64,000 bases of DNA from Cellulomonas denverensis (GTDB lineage Bacteria; Actinomycetota; Actinomycetes; Actinomycetales; Cellulomonadaceae): NCBI RefSeq assembly GCF_012396125.1, contig NZ_JAAXOX010000001.1, forward strand, positions 186,001-250,000, given 5' to 3'. Shown piece after piece: positions 49,096 through 57,235 of this stretch. Below the pieces are notes generated by a model. That model was not told the origin of the DNA and searched no databases. It worked only from the letters and a program-made list of their open reading frames with translations. The position numbers and the translations under genes are program-made. Positions within the stretch are counted from its first letter, which is position 1. Every line of letters begins with the position of its first letter.

Positions 49096-50246
49096 CCCGC
49101 CGCCCGGAGTTGCACCTGCTCACCCCAGGCGACCACTTCTCCCCGCGCACCGGCTCCGCGATCCCGACCGTGGTGGACGGGCTGTGCGCCGCTCTGGGTC
49201 CGCTGCCCACCGCCGCGCGCCCCCGGGTGGCGGTGGCCCGGGGCACCTACCCCGATCGGTACCCGAGCGCCGAGCCGGTGGAGTACGACCTGCCCCGGTC
49301 GCACCCGGCCGACCGCTACCTGGACGCCGCCGCGGGGCGGATCGGCCTTCCCCGGCCGGGGGTGCGCCGCGGGCTCCGGGCCGCGCTGCGTACCCAGGAC
49401 CGGATCGACGACGGGGTGGTGCTGGTGCACAACGCCCCGCAGGCGGTGCCGCTGGTCGACCGGCGGCACACCGCGGTGCTGTACGCGCACAACCTGTTGC
49501 TGCGCAGCTACACCCGCACCGAGGCCGGGCGGGTGCTGGACCGGGCCGCCGCCGTGGTCTGCGTCAGCGCCGCCCTGGCCCAGCAGACCACCGACCGGCT
49601 GCCGTCCTCGCTGCACGACCGGGTGCGGGTGGTGCCGAACGGGGTGGACACCGGCCGGTTCCACCCGCGCGACGACCCGGGCCGGGGCGACCGGCTGCGG
49701 GTGCTGTTCGTCGGCCGGATGATCCCGGAGAAGGGCGCCGACGTGCTGGTGGACGCGGTGACCCGGTTGGGCCGGGCGGATCTGGACCTGACCCTGGTCG
49801 GCAGCCGGAACTTCGACGCCGCCGCAGGCCCCGGCGGGTACGAGCGCGACCTGGCCCGGGCGGCGGCCGTCCTCGGTGACCGGGCCCGGCTCGTGCCGTT
49901 CACCGCCCGGGACGCGGTGGCCGCACTGTTCCGCTCCGCCGACGTGCTGGTGGTGCCCTCCCGGTGGGCCGAGCCGTTCGCGCTGACCGTGCTGGAGGGG
50001 ATGGCCAGCGGGGTGCCGGTGATCGCCTCGGCGGTCGGGGGCATCCCGGAGGCGATGGGCGGTGCCGGGATCGCGGTCCCGCCGGACGATCCCGCGGCGC
50101 TGGCCGACGCCCTGGCCGCCCTGGCCGACGACGAGGGCCACCGGCTCCGGGTCGGCCGCCAGGGACGGGCCCGCGCCGAGGCCGGTGACTGGCGCGCCGC
50201 CCGGGACCGGCTCGACCGGGCGGTTTCACCCGCTCCGGTCGGGTGA
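49092..50246 (+). CDS. Glycosyltransferase family 4
   Basis: The 384-residue GT-B enzyme has HFSPRTGSAIPTVVDGLCAAL at the N-terminus and VVPNGVDTGRFHPRDD at the hinge. LFVGRMIPEKGADVLVDAVTRL forms the donor-domain start, with ADVLVVPSRWAEPFALTVLEGMASGVPVIASAVGGIPE containing EX7E. It overlaps the upstream GT2 by four bases. It precedes one of the few intergenic gaps of the rightward operon (50247-50289). Confidence 0.92.
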   Translation: MTRRPELHLLTPGDHFSPRTGSAIPTVVDGLCAALGPLPTAARPRVAVARGTYPDRYPSAEPVEYDLPRSHPADRYLDAAAGRIGLPRPGVRRGLRAALRTQDRIDDGVVLVHNAPQAVPLVDRRHTAVLYAHNLLLRSYTRTEAGRVLDRAAAVVCVSAALAQQTTDRLPSSLHDRVRVVPNGVDTGRFHPRDDPGRGDRLRVLFVGRMIPEKGADVLVDAVTRLGRADLDLTLVGSRNFDAAAGPGGYERDLARAAAVLGDRARLVPFTARDAVAALFRSADVLVVPSRWAEPFALTVLEGMASGVPVIASAVGGIPEAMGGAGIAVPPDDPAALADALAALADDEGHRLRVGRQGRARAEAGDWRAARDRLDRAVSPAPVG

Positions 50247-50264
50247 ACGACTGTCCGATTTGTC
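50222..50264 (+). promoter_or_regulatory. Polysaccharide-locus motif variant in the 50.2-kb gap
   Basis: GGTTTCACCCG (50222-50232) is followed by an inverted CGGGTGAA element and ACTGTCCGATTTGTCC (50250-50264). The TTTCACCCG and TGTCC parts match the motif copies at 36.8-37.0 and 62.1 kb. It overlaps the end of the upstream gene and may serve an internal promoter for the fused glycosyltransferase and the following genes. Confidence 0.35.
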
Positions 50265-50289
50265 CTGGATGAGGGGAATGCCCGGCACG

Positions 50290-52557
50290 ATGACTCCCAT
50301 GCGCGTCCTGCGGATCTCCCACAGCGCGGTCGTCACGGCGTGGCGGGCGCGGGAGCAGGCGCTGCGCGCCGACGGCAACACCGTGCACCTGCTCAGCGCC
50401 CGCCGCTGGCCGGAGGGCGGCCGCCCGGTCGACCTGGAACCCTTGCCCGGCGAGGACGTGATCGGCGTGCGCACCCTCGGCCGCCATCCCCAGCTGTTCC
50501 TCTACGACCCCCGACCGCTGTGGCGCGCCCTCGGCGAGCCCTGGGACGTGATCGACCTGCACGAGGAGCCGTCCGCACTGGCCACCGCCGAGGTGCTAGC
50601 GCTGCGGGCGCTGCGCCGGGTCCGCACGCCCTACGTCCTGTACTCCGCGCAGAACCTGGCGAAGCGGTATCCGCCGCCGTTCCGCTGGTGGGAGCGGTGG
50701 GCACTGCGGCACGCCGGGGCGGTCAGCGTGTGCAACGCGGCGGCGGGGCGGGTGCTGCGGGCGAAGGGGCTGCGCGCGCCGATGCGGGTGATCGGGCTGG
50801 GGGTCGAGGTGCCGGATGCCGAGCGCGCGGGTGCCGAGCCGTCGCGGACCGGGACGGCCGGGACGGAGACGGCCCCTGGCCTCCCGGGCACCGCGCCGAC
50901 CGACCCCCATCAAGGCGATATGTCGCCCGGCGGCCCGCGGCTCCGGGTCGGCTATGCGGGCCGCTTCCTCGCCCCGCACAAGGGCATCGCCACCCTGATG
51001 GCCGCCGTGGCCGCCGACCCCTGCCTGGACCTGCACCTGGCCGGCGACGGCCCCCAGTCCGCGGAGCTGCACGCCCGGGCCGCCCGCCCCGATCTGGCCG
51101 GCCGGGTCACCTTCCACGGTGCGCTGTCCGGCGACGACCTGACCGCGTTCTACCGCTCGCTGGACGTCCTGGCCGTCCCCTCGGTCGCCGCACCGGGCTG
51201 GCTGGAACAGTTCGGCCGGGTTGCGGTGGAGGCGATGGCGTTCGGGGTGCCGGTGGTGGTCTCCGACAGCGGCGCGCTGCCCGAGGTGGTCGGTGCCGCC
51301 GGGCTGGTCGTGCCACCCGGGGATGCCGATGCCCTGACCGCGGCGCTGCGCCGGGTGCGGGACGAGCCCGGGCTGGCCGCACGGCTGGCGACGGCCGGCC
51401 GGCAGCGCGCGCAGCGGTACACCTGGGCGGCGATCGCCGACGAGTACCGGGAGCTGTACGCCCTGGCCCGGGGCGAGAGCTCGCCGGGCAGCACCGCGCC
51501 GCGCCCGGATCCGGAGGTGGTGGTGGTCGCCTATGGCGCGCCGGGGCCACTGGCCGCCGCCCTCGCCCCGGTGTCCGGCCGGCTGCCGGTGACCGTGGTG
51601 GACAACTCCGGCGACCCGGCGGTGCGCGCGGTCGCCCAGGCCGCCGGCGCCCGCTACCTCGACCCCGGGGCGAACCTCGGTTTCGGCGCCGCGGTGAACC
51701 GGGCGCTCGCCGACCCGCTGCGCCCCGGCGCCGACGTGCTGCTGCTCAACCCGGACGCCCGGATCGATCTGGACGGCGTCCGGGCGCTGACCGCCCGGCT
51801 GGCGGCGGACCCGCGGCTGGCGGCGGTCGGGCCGGAACAGGTGGACGACCTGGGCGACCCGTCGCGGGTGGTCTGGCCGTTCCCGACCCCGCGCGGGGTG
51901 TGGCGGCAGGCGGTCGGACTCGGGCTGCCGGAGCACGCGGAGGGATTCGTGATCGGGTCGGTGCTGCTGCTGCGGGCCGAGGCGCTGGCCGAGGTCGGCG
52001 GCTTCGACGAGGCGTTCTTCCTGTATGCGGAGGAGACCGACTGGCAGCGCCGGGCCCGGGCGGCCGGCTGGTCGACGGCGGTGGCGGACGGGGCCTGGGC
52101 CCGGCACACCGGCGCAGCGACCAGCACCGACCCGCGGCGCCGGGAGACGCACTTCCACGCCGGCCAGGAGCGCTACCTGCGCAAGCATCACGGCGCGGCG
52201 GGCTGGCAGCTCGCCCGGCTCGGGGTGCTGGCCGGGGCGCTGGTCCGCAGCCCACTGCCGGGCGAGACCGGGAGCGCCGCGCGCACCCGGCTCCGGCTGC
52301 ACCTGCGCGGGCCGGTCCGGGCGGAGGTGGCCCTCGGCGACCCCCGGGCCGAGCGGTCGGCGGTGCTGCCCGCGCTGCCCCCGCGCCGCCCGGTGTCCCC
52401 GAGCGGGTCGACGCCGGCCGACGACGTGCCCCTCCCGCACGACCCGGCCACCGGCGACCCGGCCCTGCCCCGGGACCCGATCGCCCCGCGCGGCCCTGTC
52501 GCCCCCCGGGACCCGATGGCCCCCCGTGCGCCGATGCCGTCCCGGGACGTGGCATGA
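50290..52557 (+). CDS. Bifunctional glycosyltransferase, GT4 followed by GT2
   Basis: The 755-residue protein joins two glycosyltransferases. Residues about 1-390 are GT4 (MTPMRVLRISHSAVVTAWRAREQALR, YAGRFLAPHKGIATLMAAVAAD, DVLAVPSVAAPGWLEQFGRVAVEAMAFGVPVVVSDSGA). Residues about 410-640 are GT2 of the rhamnosyltransferase type (VTVVDNSGDPAVRAVAQAAGARYLDPGANLGFGAAVNRAL, LLLNPDARIDLDGV, FFLYAEETDWQRRARAAGW). A Pro/Arg-rich tail (PRDPIAPRGPVAPRDPMAP) ends the protein. ATGs at 50269, 50278, 50290 and 50299 are in frame; no ribosome spacing is ideal. Confidence 0.85.
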   Translation: MTPMRVLRISHSAVVTAWRAREQALRADGNTVHLLSARRWPEGGRPVDLEPLPGEDVIGVRTLGRHPQLFLYDPRPLWRALGEPWDVIDLHEEPSALATAEVLALRALRRVRTPYVLYSAQNLAKRYPPPFRWWERWALRHAGAVSVCNAAAGRVLRAKGLRAPMRVIGLGVEVPDAERAGAEPSRTGTAGTETAPGLPGTAPTDPHQGDMSPGGPRLRVGYAGRFLAPHKGIATLMAAVAADPCLDLHLAGDGPQSAELHARAARPDLAGRVTFHGALSGDDLTAFYRSLDVLAVPSVAAPGWLEQFGRVAVEAMAFGVPVVVSDSGALPEVVGAAGLVVPPGDADALTAALRRVRDEPGLAARLATAGRQRAQRYTWAAIADEYRELYALARGESSPGSTAPRPDPEVVVVAYGAPGPLAAALAPVSGRLPVTVVDNSGDPAVRAVAQAAGARYLDPGANLGFGAAVNRALADPLRPGADVLLLNPDARIDLDGVRALTARLAADPRLAAVGPEQVDDLGDPSRVVWPFPTPRGVWRQAVGLGLPEHAEGFVIGSVLLLRAEALAEVGGFDEAFFLYAEETDWQRRARAAGWSTAVADGAWARHTGAATSTDPRRRETHFHAGQERYLRKHHGAAGWQLARLGVLAGALVRSPLPGETGSAARTRLRLHLRGPVRAEVALGDPRAERSAVLPALPPRRPVSPSGSTPADDVPLPHDPATGDPALPRDPIAPRGPVAPRDPMAPRAPMPSRDVA

Positions 52558-53927
52558 CCGGCGCCCCCGTGCTGACCCCGGCACCACCTGCCCGCCGCGA
52601 CCGTCTGCCCGGCCCCGGCCTGCCCGCCCGGATCGCCGTCGCCGCCGGACTCGCGCTGGTGGGCGTGGTGCTGGTGCTCACCACCTCGGTCAACCCCTGG
52701 TACACCCTCGGCCTGGGCGGCCTGCTGCTGGTGGTCGCCCTGACCCTGCGCGAGCCGATCGCCCTGCCGGTGCTGGCCATGCCCGCGCTGCTGCTGGTGA
52801 ACCGGGTGGGCGGGGCGCTGTCGCTGTCGGACTTCGTGCTGTTCGCGGCGTTCTGGCCCGCGCTGCTGTTCGCCCGCCGGCCGTTCAGCCGCCCGATGCG
52901 GCACCTGCTGTGGGCGAATGCGTTCTACCAGGCCACCGTGCTGTTCACCGTGATCGCCAACCCCTATGCCGCCAACGCCGTGGAGTGGCTGCACTCCTGG
53001 CTGCTGGTGGGCGGGGCGCTGCTGGTCGGTTGGGCGATCGGCGCGGCGGGCCGGGCACGGCTCGCGGTGGGACTGTTCCTGGCCGGTGCCGCGGTCGTCA
53101 CGGTCGCGGCACTGGCGCAGTTCGCGATCAACCTGGCCGCGGGCAACACCGGCCCGGTCTACCTGAACGAGCCGCTGCTGATGCACAAGAACTACATCGG
53201 CTGCGTGCTGGCCTTCGCCGCGGTGGTGGTCTACGCGCGGCCGCGCTGGCTGCGGATGAACAACCTGCTCTGCCTCGGCCTGTTCGGCTTCTTCCTGGCC
53301 GGGATCCTGGTGTCGCAGTCCCGGCAGGCGCTGATCGGGCTGGCGGTGGCGATCGCGGTGATCGCGCTGCGCCCGGACCCGACCCGCCGCCGGTCGAAGC
53401 TGGTGTTGCTGGCGGTGGCCGCGGCGGCGCTGGTGGTCGGGGTGCTGCTGCAGGACCAGTTGGAGTCCGGCGACCAGCACAACTCGGCGTACCAGCGGCT
53501 GATCTGGTTCGGGCAGTCGGTGCGGATCTGGCAGGAGTACCCGGTGTTCGGCGCCGGGCTGCGCTGGTGGTACACCGACCGGTTCTCCGAGCAGTTCCAG
53601 CCGCCGAACGCCGAGTTCGAGATGCTGTCCTCCGGCGGGCTGGTCGGGCTGATCGGCTTCCTGGTGATGTTCCTGGTGATGCTGGTGATCCTGTGGCGGG
53701 TCGATCGGCGGTTCGGCACCCTCGCCTTCGTCCTGGTGCTGATGCGGTTCGTGCAGGGGCAGTTCGACCTGTTCTGGGTCGCCGCGCAGGTGTCCATCCC
53801 GTTCGTGCTGGCCGGGATCTGCCTGGGCGCACAGGAACACGTCCGGCTGCGCCAGACCAGCCAGGCCGACGACGACGCCGGTCACGAGCACCGCGGCTTC
53901 GCCCTGACCCCGAGGAACGACCCGTGA
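52554..53927 (+). CDS. O-antigen polymerase/ligase-like membrane protein
   Basis: The 457-residue protein has ten or more hydrophobic helices, including RIAVAAGLALVGVVLVLTTS, LLVVALTLREPIALPVLAMPALLLV and LVLLAVAAAALVVGVLL. The Wzy_C-type periplasmic loop reads HNSAYQRLIWFGQSVRIWQEYPVFGAGLRWWYTDR. This family includes polysaccharide polymerases (Wzy) and ligases (WaaL); which activity applies here is unknown. Its ATG overlaps the bifunctional transferase stop by four bases. Together with Wzz and the initiating transferase it forms the polymerase-side machinery. Confidence 0.85.
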   Translation: MTGAPVLTPAPPARRDRLPGPGLPARIAVAAGLALVGVVLVLTTSVNPWYTLGLGGLLLVVALTLREPIALPVLAMPALLLVNRVGGALSLSDFVLFAAFWPALLFARRPFSRPMRHLLWANAFYQATVLFTVIANPYAANAVEWLHSWLLVGGALLVGWAIGAAGRARLAVGLFLAGAAVVTVAALAQFAINLAAGNTGPVYLNEPLLMHKNYIGCVLAFAAVVVYARPRWLRMNNLLCLGLFGFFLAGILVSQSRQALIGLAVAIAVIALRPDPTRRRSKLVLLAVAAAALVVGVLLQDQLESGDQHNSAYQRLIWFGQSVRIWQEYPVFGAGLRWWYTDRFSEQFQPPNAEFEMLSSGGLVGLIGFLVMFLVMLVILWRVDRRFGTLAFVLVLMRFVQGQFDLFWVAAQVSIPFVLAGICLGAQEHVRLRQTSQADDDAGHEHRGFALTPRNDP

Positions 53928-54943
53928 TCACCCCGGACGTGGTGCACGTGGTCTGCACCGAGGCCTTCGCCGGGGTGGAGCGCTACGTCAGCACCCTGGC
54001 CCGGTGCCAGGACCGGCGCGGCGCCCGGGTGCTGGTGCTCGGCGGCGACCCGGCCCGGATGCCGGACGAACTCGCCGGGTCCGGGGTCGGCTGGCAGCCC
54101 GCGCCGACCTGGCGCCGGGCGGCGACCGGTCTGCGGTCACTGCGGCCCGGGGTGGTGCACGCACACATGACCGCCGCCGAGCTGGCCGCGGTGCTGGCCG
54201 CCCGCGCCCCGGTGGTGGCCACCCGGCACTTCGCCGAGCGACGGGGTTCGTCACCGGCCGCGCGGGTGGTGGGCCGGGCGGTGACCGCACGGATCGACGC
54301 CCAGGTGGCGATCAGCCGGTTCGTCGCCGACCGGGTGGAGGGGCCGAGCGTGGTCGCCCATCCCGGCGTGCCGACCATCCCGGCCCCGGCCCGGCCCGCC
54401 GACCGGGAGCCGGTGGTGCTGATCGCCCAGCGGCTGGAGGCGGAGAAACGCACCGACCTGGGGCTGCGGATCTGGGCCGCCTCCGGACTGGGCGACCGGG
54501 GCTGGCGGCTCCGGATCGCCGGCGACGGGGCGCTGCGCCCGGAGCTGGAGGCAATGGCCGCCCGGCTCCGGATCGACGGCAGTGTGGAGTTCCTGGGCGC
54601 GCGCACCGACGTCGACCACCTGCTGTCCACGGCGGGCATCCTGTTCGCCCCGCGCCCGGACGAGCCCTACGGCCTGTCGGTGGTGGAGGCGATGGCGCAC
54701 GGGGTGCCGGTGGTGGCCGGTGCCGGGGGTGGCCACAGCGAGACCGTCGGCAGCGTGCCGGGCGGCGTGCTGGTCCCCGCGGAGGATGTCGCCGCCGCGG
54801 GCCGGATGCTGGCCGACCTGGCCGCCGACCCCGACCGCCGCGCGGTGTACGGAGCCGCCCTGCGCGCCGCCCAGCAACAGCACTTCGACCTGGCCGGGCA
54901 CGCCGACGCGGTCGCCGCGGTCTACCAGGAGGTCCGCCGATGA
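53924..54943 (+). CDS. Glycosyltransferase family 4
   Basis: The 339-residue GT-B enzyme starts with GTG overlapping the polymerase stop by four bases. It has VHVVCTEAFAGVERYVSTLARCQDRRGARVLVLGG at the N-terminus and VVAHPGVPTIP at the hinge. VVLIAQRLEAEKRTDLGLRIWAASGL and LFAPRPDEPYGLSVVEAMAHGVPVVAGAGGGHSE supply the donor-binding EX7E motif. Sugar and acceptor are unknown. Confidence 0.9.
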   Translation: MITPDVVHVVCTEAFAGVERYVSTLARCQDRRGARVLVLGGDPARMPDELAGSGVGWQPAPTWRRAATGLRSLRPGVVHAHMTAAELAAVLAARAPVVATRHFAERRGSSPAARVVGRAVTARIDAQVAISRFVADRVEGPSVVAHPGVPTIPAPARPADREPVVLIAQRLEAEKRTDLGLRIWAASGLGDRGWRLRIAGDGALRPELEAMAARLRIDGSVEFLGARTDVDHLLSTAGILFAPRPDEPYGLSVVEAMAHGVPVVAGAGGGHSETVGSVPGGVLVPAEDVAAAGRMLADLAADPDRRAVYGAALRAAQQQHFDLAGHADAVAAVYQEVRR

Positions 54944-56112
54944 GCCTGACCCGCCCCGCCCGTCCGGCGGCCGCCACTCGGCACGACCTGGTGGTGATCT
55001 CGCTGGAGCCCTGGGACGAGGTCTGGCGGCGCAACCAGCACCTGATCGCCGGGCTGCTGCAGGAGGACCCCGGCCTGCACGTGCTGTTCGTGGAACCACC
55101 GGTGGACCACCTGCACGACCTGCGCCGGGGCGTCCCGCTCACCCTGGGCCGGCGGCTGCGCGCCCTGGCGGACACCGACGGCGCACCCGGCGGCCGGGCC
55201 TGGGCCTACCGCCCGACCAAGTGGTGGCCCCGCCGGCTGGCCCCCGGTGCGGACGCCCGCCGTGCCGCCGCGGTGGCCCGGGTGGCCCGCCGCCTGGGGA
55301 TGCCGGACCCGGTGCTCTGGGTCAACGACCCGGATGGCGCCGCCGTGCTGCGCTCCACCGGCTGGCGCTCGCTGTACGACATCACCGACGACTGGCTGCG
55401 CGCCGACCGCGAGCCCGCCGAGCACCGCCGGACCCGGGCGAACGAGGACCTGCTGCTCGCCGACTGCACCGAGGTGGTGGTCTGCTCCCCCGCCCTCGCC
55501 CGCAGCAAGGGCGCCGGTGCCGGCCGGGAAGTCACGCTGGTGACCAACGCCGTGGACCTGCCCGCCTACCGCACCCCGGCACACCGGCCGGGCGACCTGC
55601 CGGAGGGCGACTACGCGGTCTACGTGGGCACCCTGCACCCGGACCGGCTGGACCTGGAGGCCTGCCTGCGCCTGGCGACCGCCCTGCGCGGCGCCGGTGC
55701 GCACCTGGTGCTGGTCGGCCCGGCGCTGCTGGACCCGCTGGACCTGACCCGGCTGGAGGTGGCCGGGGCGGTGTTGCTCGGCCCCCGGCCGGCCTCGGTG
55801 GTGCCCGCCTACCTGCAGCACGCGGCGGTGCTGGTGGTGCCGCACCGGGTCGACGACTTCACCGACTCGCTGGACCCGATCAAGCTCTACGAGTACCTGG
55901 CGGTGAACCGACCGATCGTGAGCACCCCGGTCGCCGGGTTCCGTGAGCAGCCGGCCGAGCGGGTGGTGACCGCCTCCCCGCAGCAACTGCCGGAGGCGGT
56001 GGTCCGGGTGCTCAACGCGCCGCCGGTGCCGCCGCCGCCGAGCTGGTCGGACCGGGTGCAGCAGATGCGCGAGGTCCTCGACCGCGTGCGCTCCGCTCCC
56101 ACACCGCGGTGA
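54940..56112 (+). CDS. Glycosyltransferase (GT-B, TuaH-like)
   Basis: The 390-residue protein has LVVISLEPWDEVWRRNQHLIAGLLQEDPGLHVLFVEPP at the N-terminus and YDITDDWLRAD in the first domain. The second domain has YVGTLHPDRLDLEACLRLATAL and VVPHRVDDFTDSLDPIKLYEYLAVNRPIVSTPVAGF. It resembles glycosyltransferases such as TuaH. It is the last gene of the rightward series and its 3' end overlaps the convergent GT4 gene by 101 bases. Confidence 0.85.
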   Translation: MSLTRPARPAAATRHDLVVISLEPWDEVWRRNQHLIAGLLQEDPGLHVLFVEPPVDHLHDLRRGVPLTLGRRLRALADTDGAPGGRAWAYRPTKWWPRRLAPGADARRAAAVARVARRLGMPDPVLWVNDPDGAAVLRSTGWRSLYDITDDWLRADREPAEHRRTRANEDLLLADCTEVVVCSPALARSKGAGAGREVTLVTNAVDLPAYRTPAHRPGDLPEGDYAVYVGTLHPDRLDLEACLRLATALRGAGAHLVLVGPALLDPLDLTRLEVAGAVLLGPRPASVVPAYLQHAAVLVVPHRVDDFTDSLDPIKLYEYLAVNRPIVSTPVAGFREQPAERVVTASPQQLPEAVVRVLNAPPVPPPPSWSDRVQQMREVLDRVRSAPTPR

Positions 56113-57235
56113 GCGCCGCGGCGGTCGCCGCCACCGGGTAATCCCGCCGCACCTCCGCCCAGGCCCGCCGGGCCCGGTCGCCCGCGGCGCGCTGGTCGTC
56201 CAGCACCCGGCCGACCGCCGCCGCCAGCCCCGCCACGTCCCCGGCGCCGACCAGCTCACCGCGCGGCGCACCGTCGTCCGGGCGCACGATCTCGTCCACC
56301 CCGCCGCCGGAGGTCGCCACCACCGGCACCCCCCGGGCCATCGCCTCGGCCACCACCTGGCCGAAGGGCTCGGGCACCGGTGAGGCGTGCACCATCACGC
56401 TCAGCCGGTCCAGCTCCGCGCCGGGGTCGGCCACCCAGCCGGTGAACTCCACCCGGCCGGCCAGCACCGGGTCCTGGGCGGCGGCCCGGACCCGGTCGGC
56501 GTACTCCTGCTCGGCGAACAGTGCCGCCCCGATCACCCGGAACCGCAGCTGCGGGTACCGGCCGGCCAGCAGCCGGGCCGCCGCCAGGAACTCCAGCTGC
56601 CCCTTGGTCGGGCTGATCCGCCCGGCGATCCCCACCACCGGCGGCTCCGGCGGCACCCGGCCGGCCGGGTCGGGCCCGATCTGCTCGGGCGCCAACCCCG
56701 GGTGGGCCAGGGTCCAGCGCCGCAGCGGCAGCAGGGTGTCCGCGGTGGCCCGGGAGTTCACCACCACCTCGGTCACCGCCCGCCGGGCCAGCAGCCGCAG
56801 CACCCGCACCACCGGCCCCGGCAGGTAGTCGGCGGCGATCCGGTCGTGCACATGCCAGACCACCGGGCGGCCCGCCAACCGCCCGGCGAGCAGCCCGATC
56901 AGGTCCGCCTTCAGCGACGTGGTGTGCACCACCTGCGCGCCGCGCAGCTCCCGGCGCAGCCGCCACACGAACGGCAACGTCCGCGCCGCCGACCGGAGCG
57001 CCGCGACCCGCCCGGCGGCGTGCCGGTCACTGGTCGCCACCCGCGGGTCGAGCGGCAGCACCCGCACCCGCACCCCGGCCGCCGTCAGCAGCCCCACCAG
57101 TGGCCCGTCCGCGAACAGCACCACCGTCAGGTCCACCCGTGCCGGATCGAGCGCGGCGCAGGTGCGCAGCAGGGCGAGTTCCGCGCCGCCGGTCTGGGCG
57201 GTGTGGTCCAGCACCACCACCCGGACGGGGGTCAT
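56012..57235 (-). CDS. Glycosyltransferase family 4
   Basis: The 407-residue GT-B enzyme begins TPVRVVVLDHTAQTGGAELALLRTCAALD. It has WHVHDRIAADYLPGPVVRVL, VVNSRATADTLLPLRRWTLAHPGL, VVGIAGRISPTKGQLEFLAAARLL and PEPFGQVVAEAMARGVPVVATSGGGVDE with EX7E. The C-terminal 20 residues are Ala/Pro/Ser-rich and lie in the region that overlaps the convergent gene. Its ATG overlaps the stop of the chain-length protein by four bases. Confidence 0.88.
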   Translation of the reverse strand: MTPVRVVVLDHTAQTGGAELALLRTCAALDPARVDLTVVLFADGPLVGLLTAAGVRVRVLPLDPRVATSDRHAAGRVAALRSAARTLPFVWRLRRELRGAQVVHTTSLKADLIGLLAGRLAGRPVVWHVHDRIAADYLPGPVVRVLRLLARRAVTEVVVNSRATADTLLPLRRWTLAHPGLAPEQIGPDPAGRVPPEPPVVGIAGRISPTKGQLEFLAAARLLAGRYPQLRFRVIGAALFAEQEYADRVRAAAQDPVLAGRVEFTGWVADPGAELDRLSVMVHASPVPEPFGQVVAEAMARGVPVVATSGGGVDEIVRPDDGAPRGELVGAGDVAGLAAAVGRVLDDQRAAGDRARRAWAEVRRDYPVAATAAALTAVWERSARGRGPRASAAPGPTSSAAAAPAAR

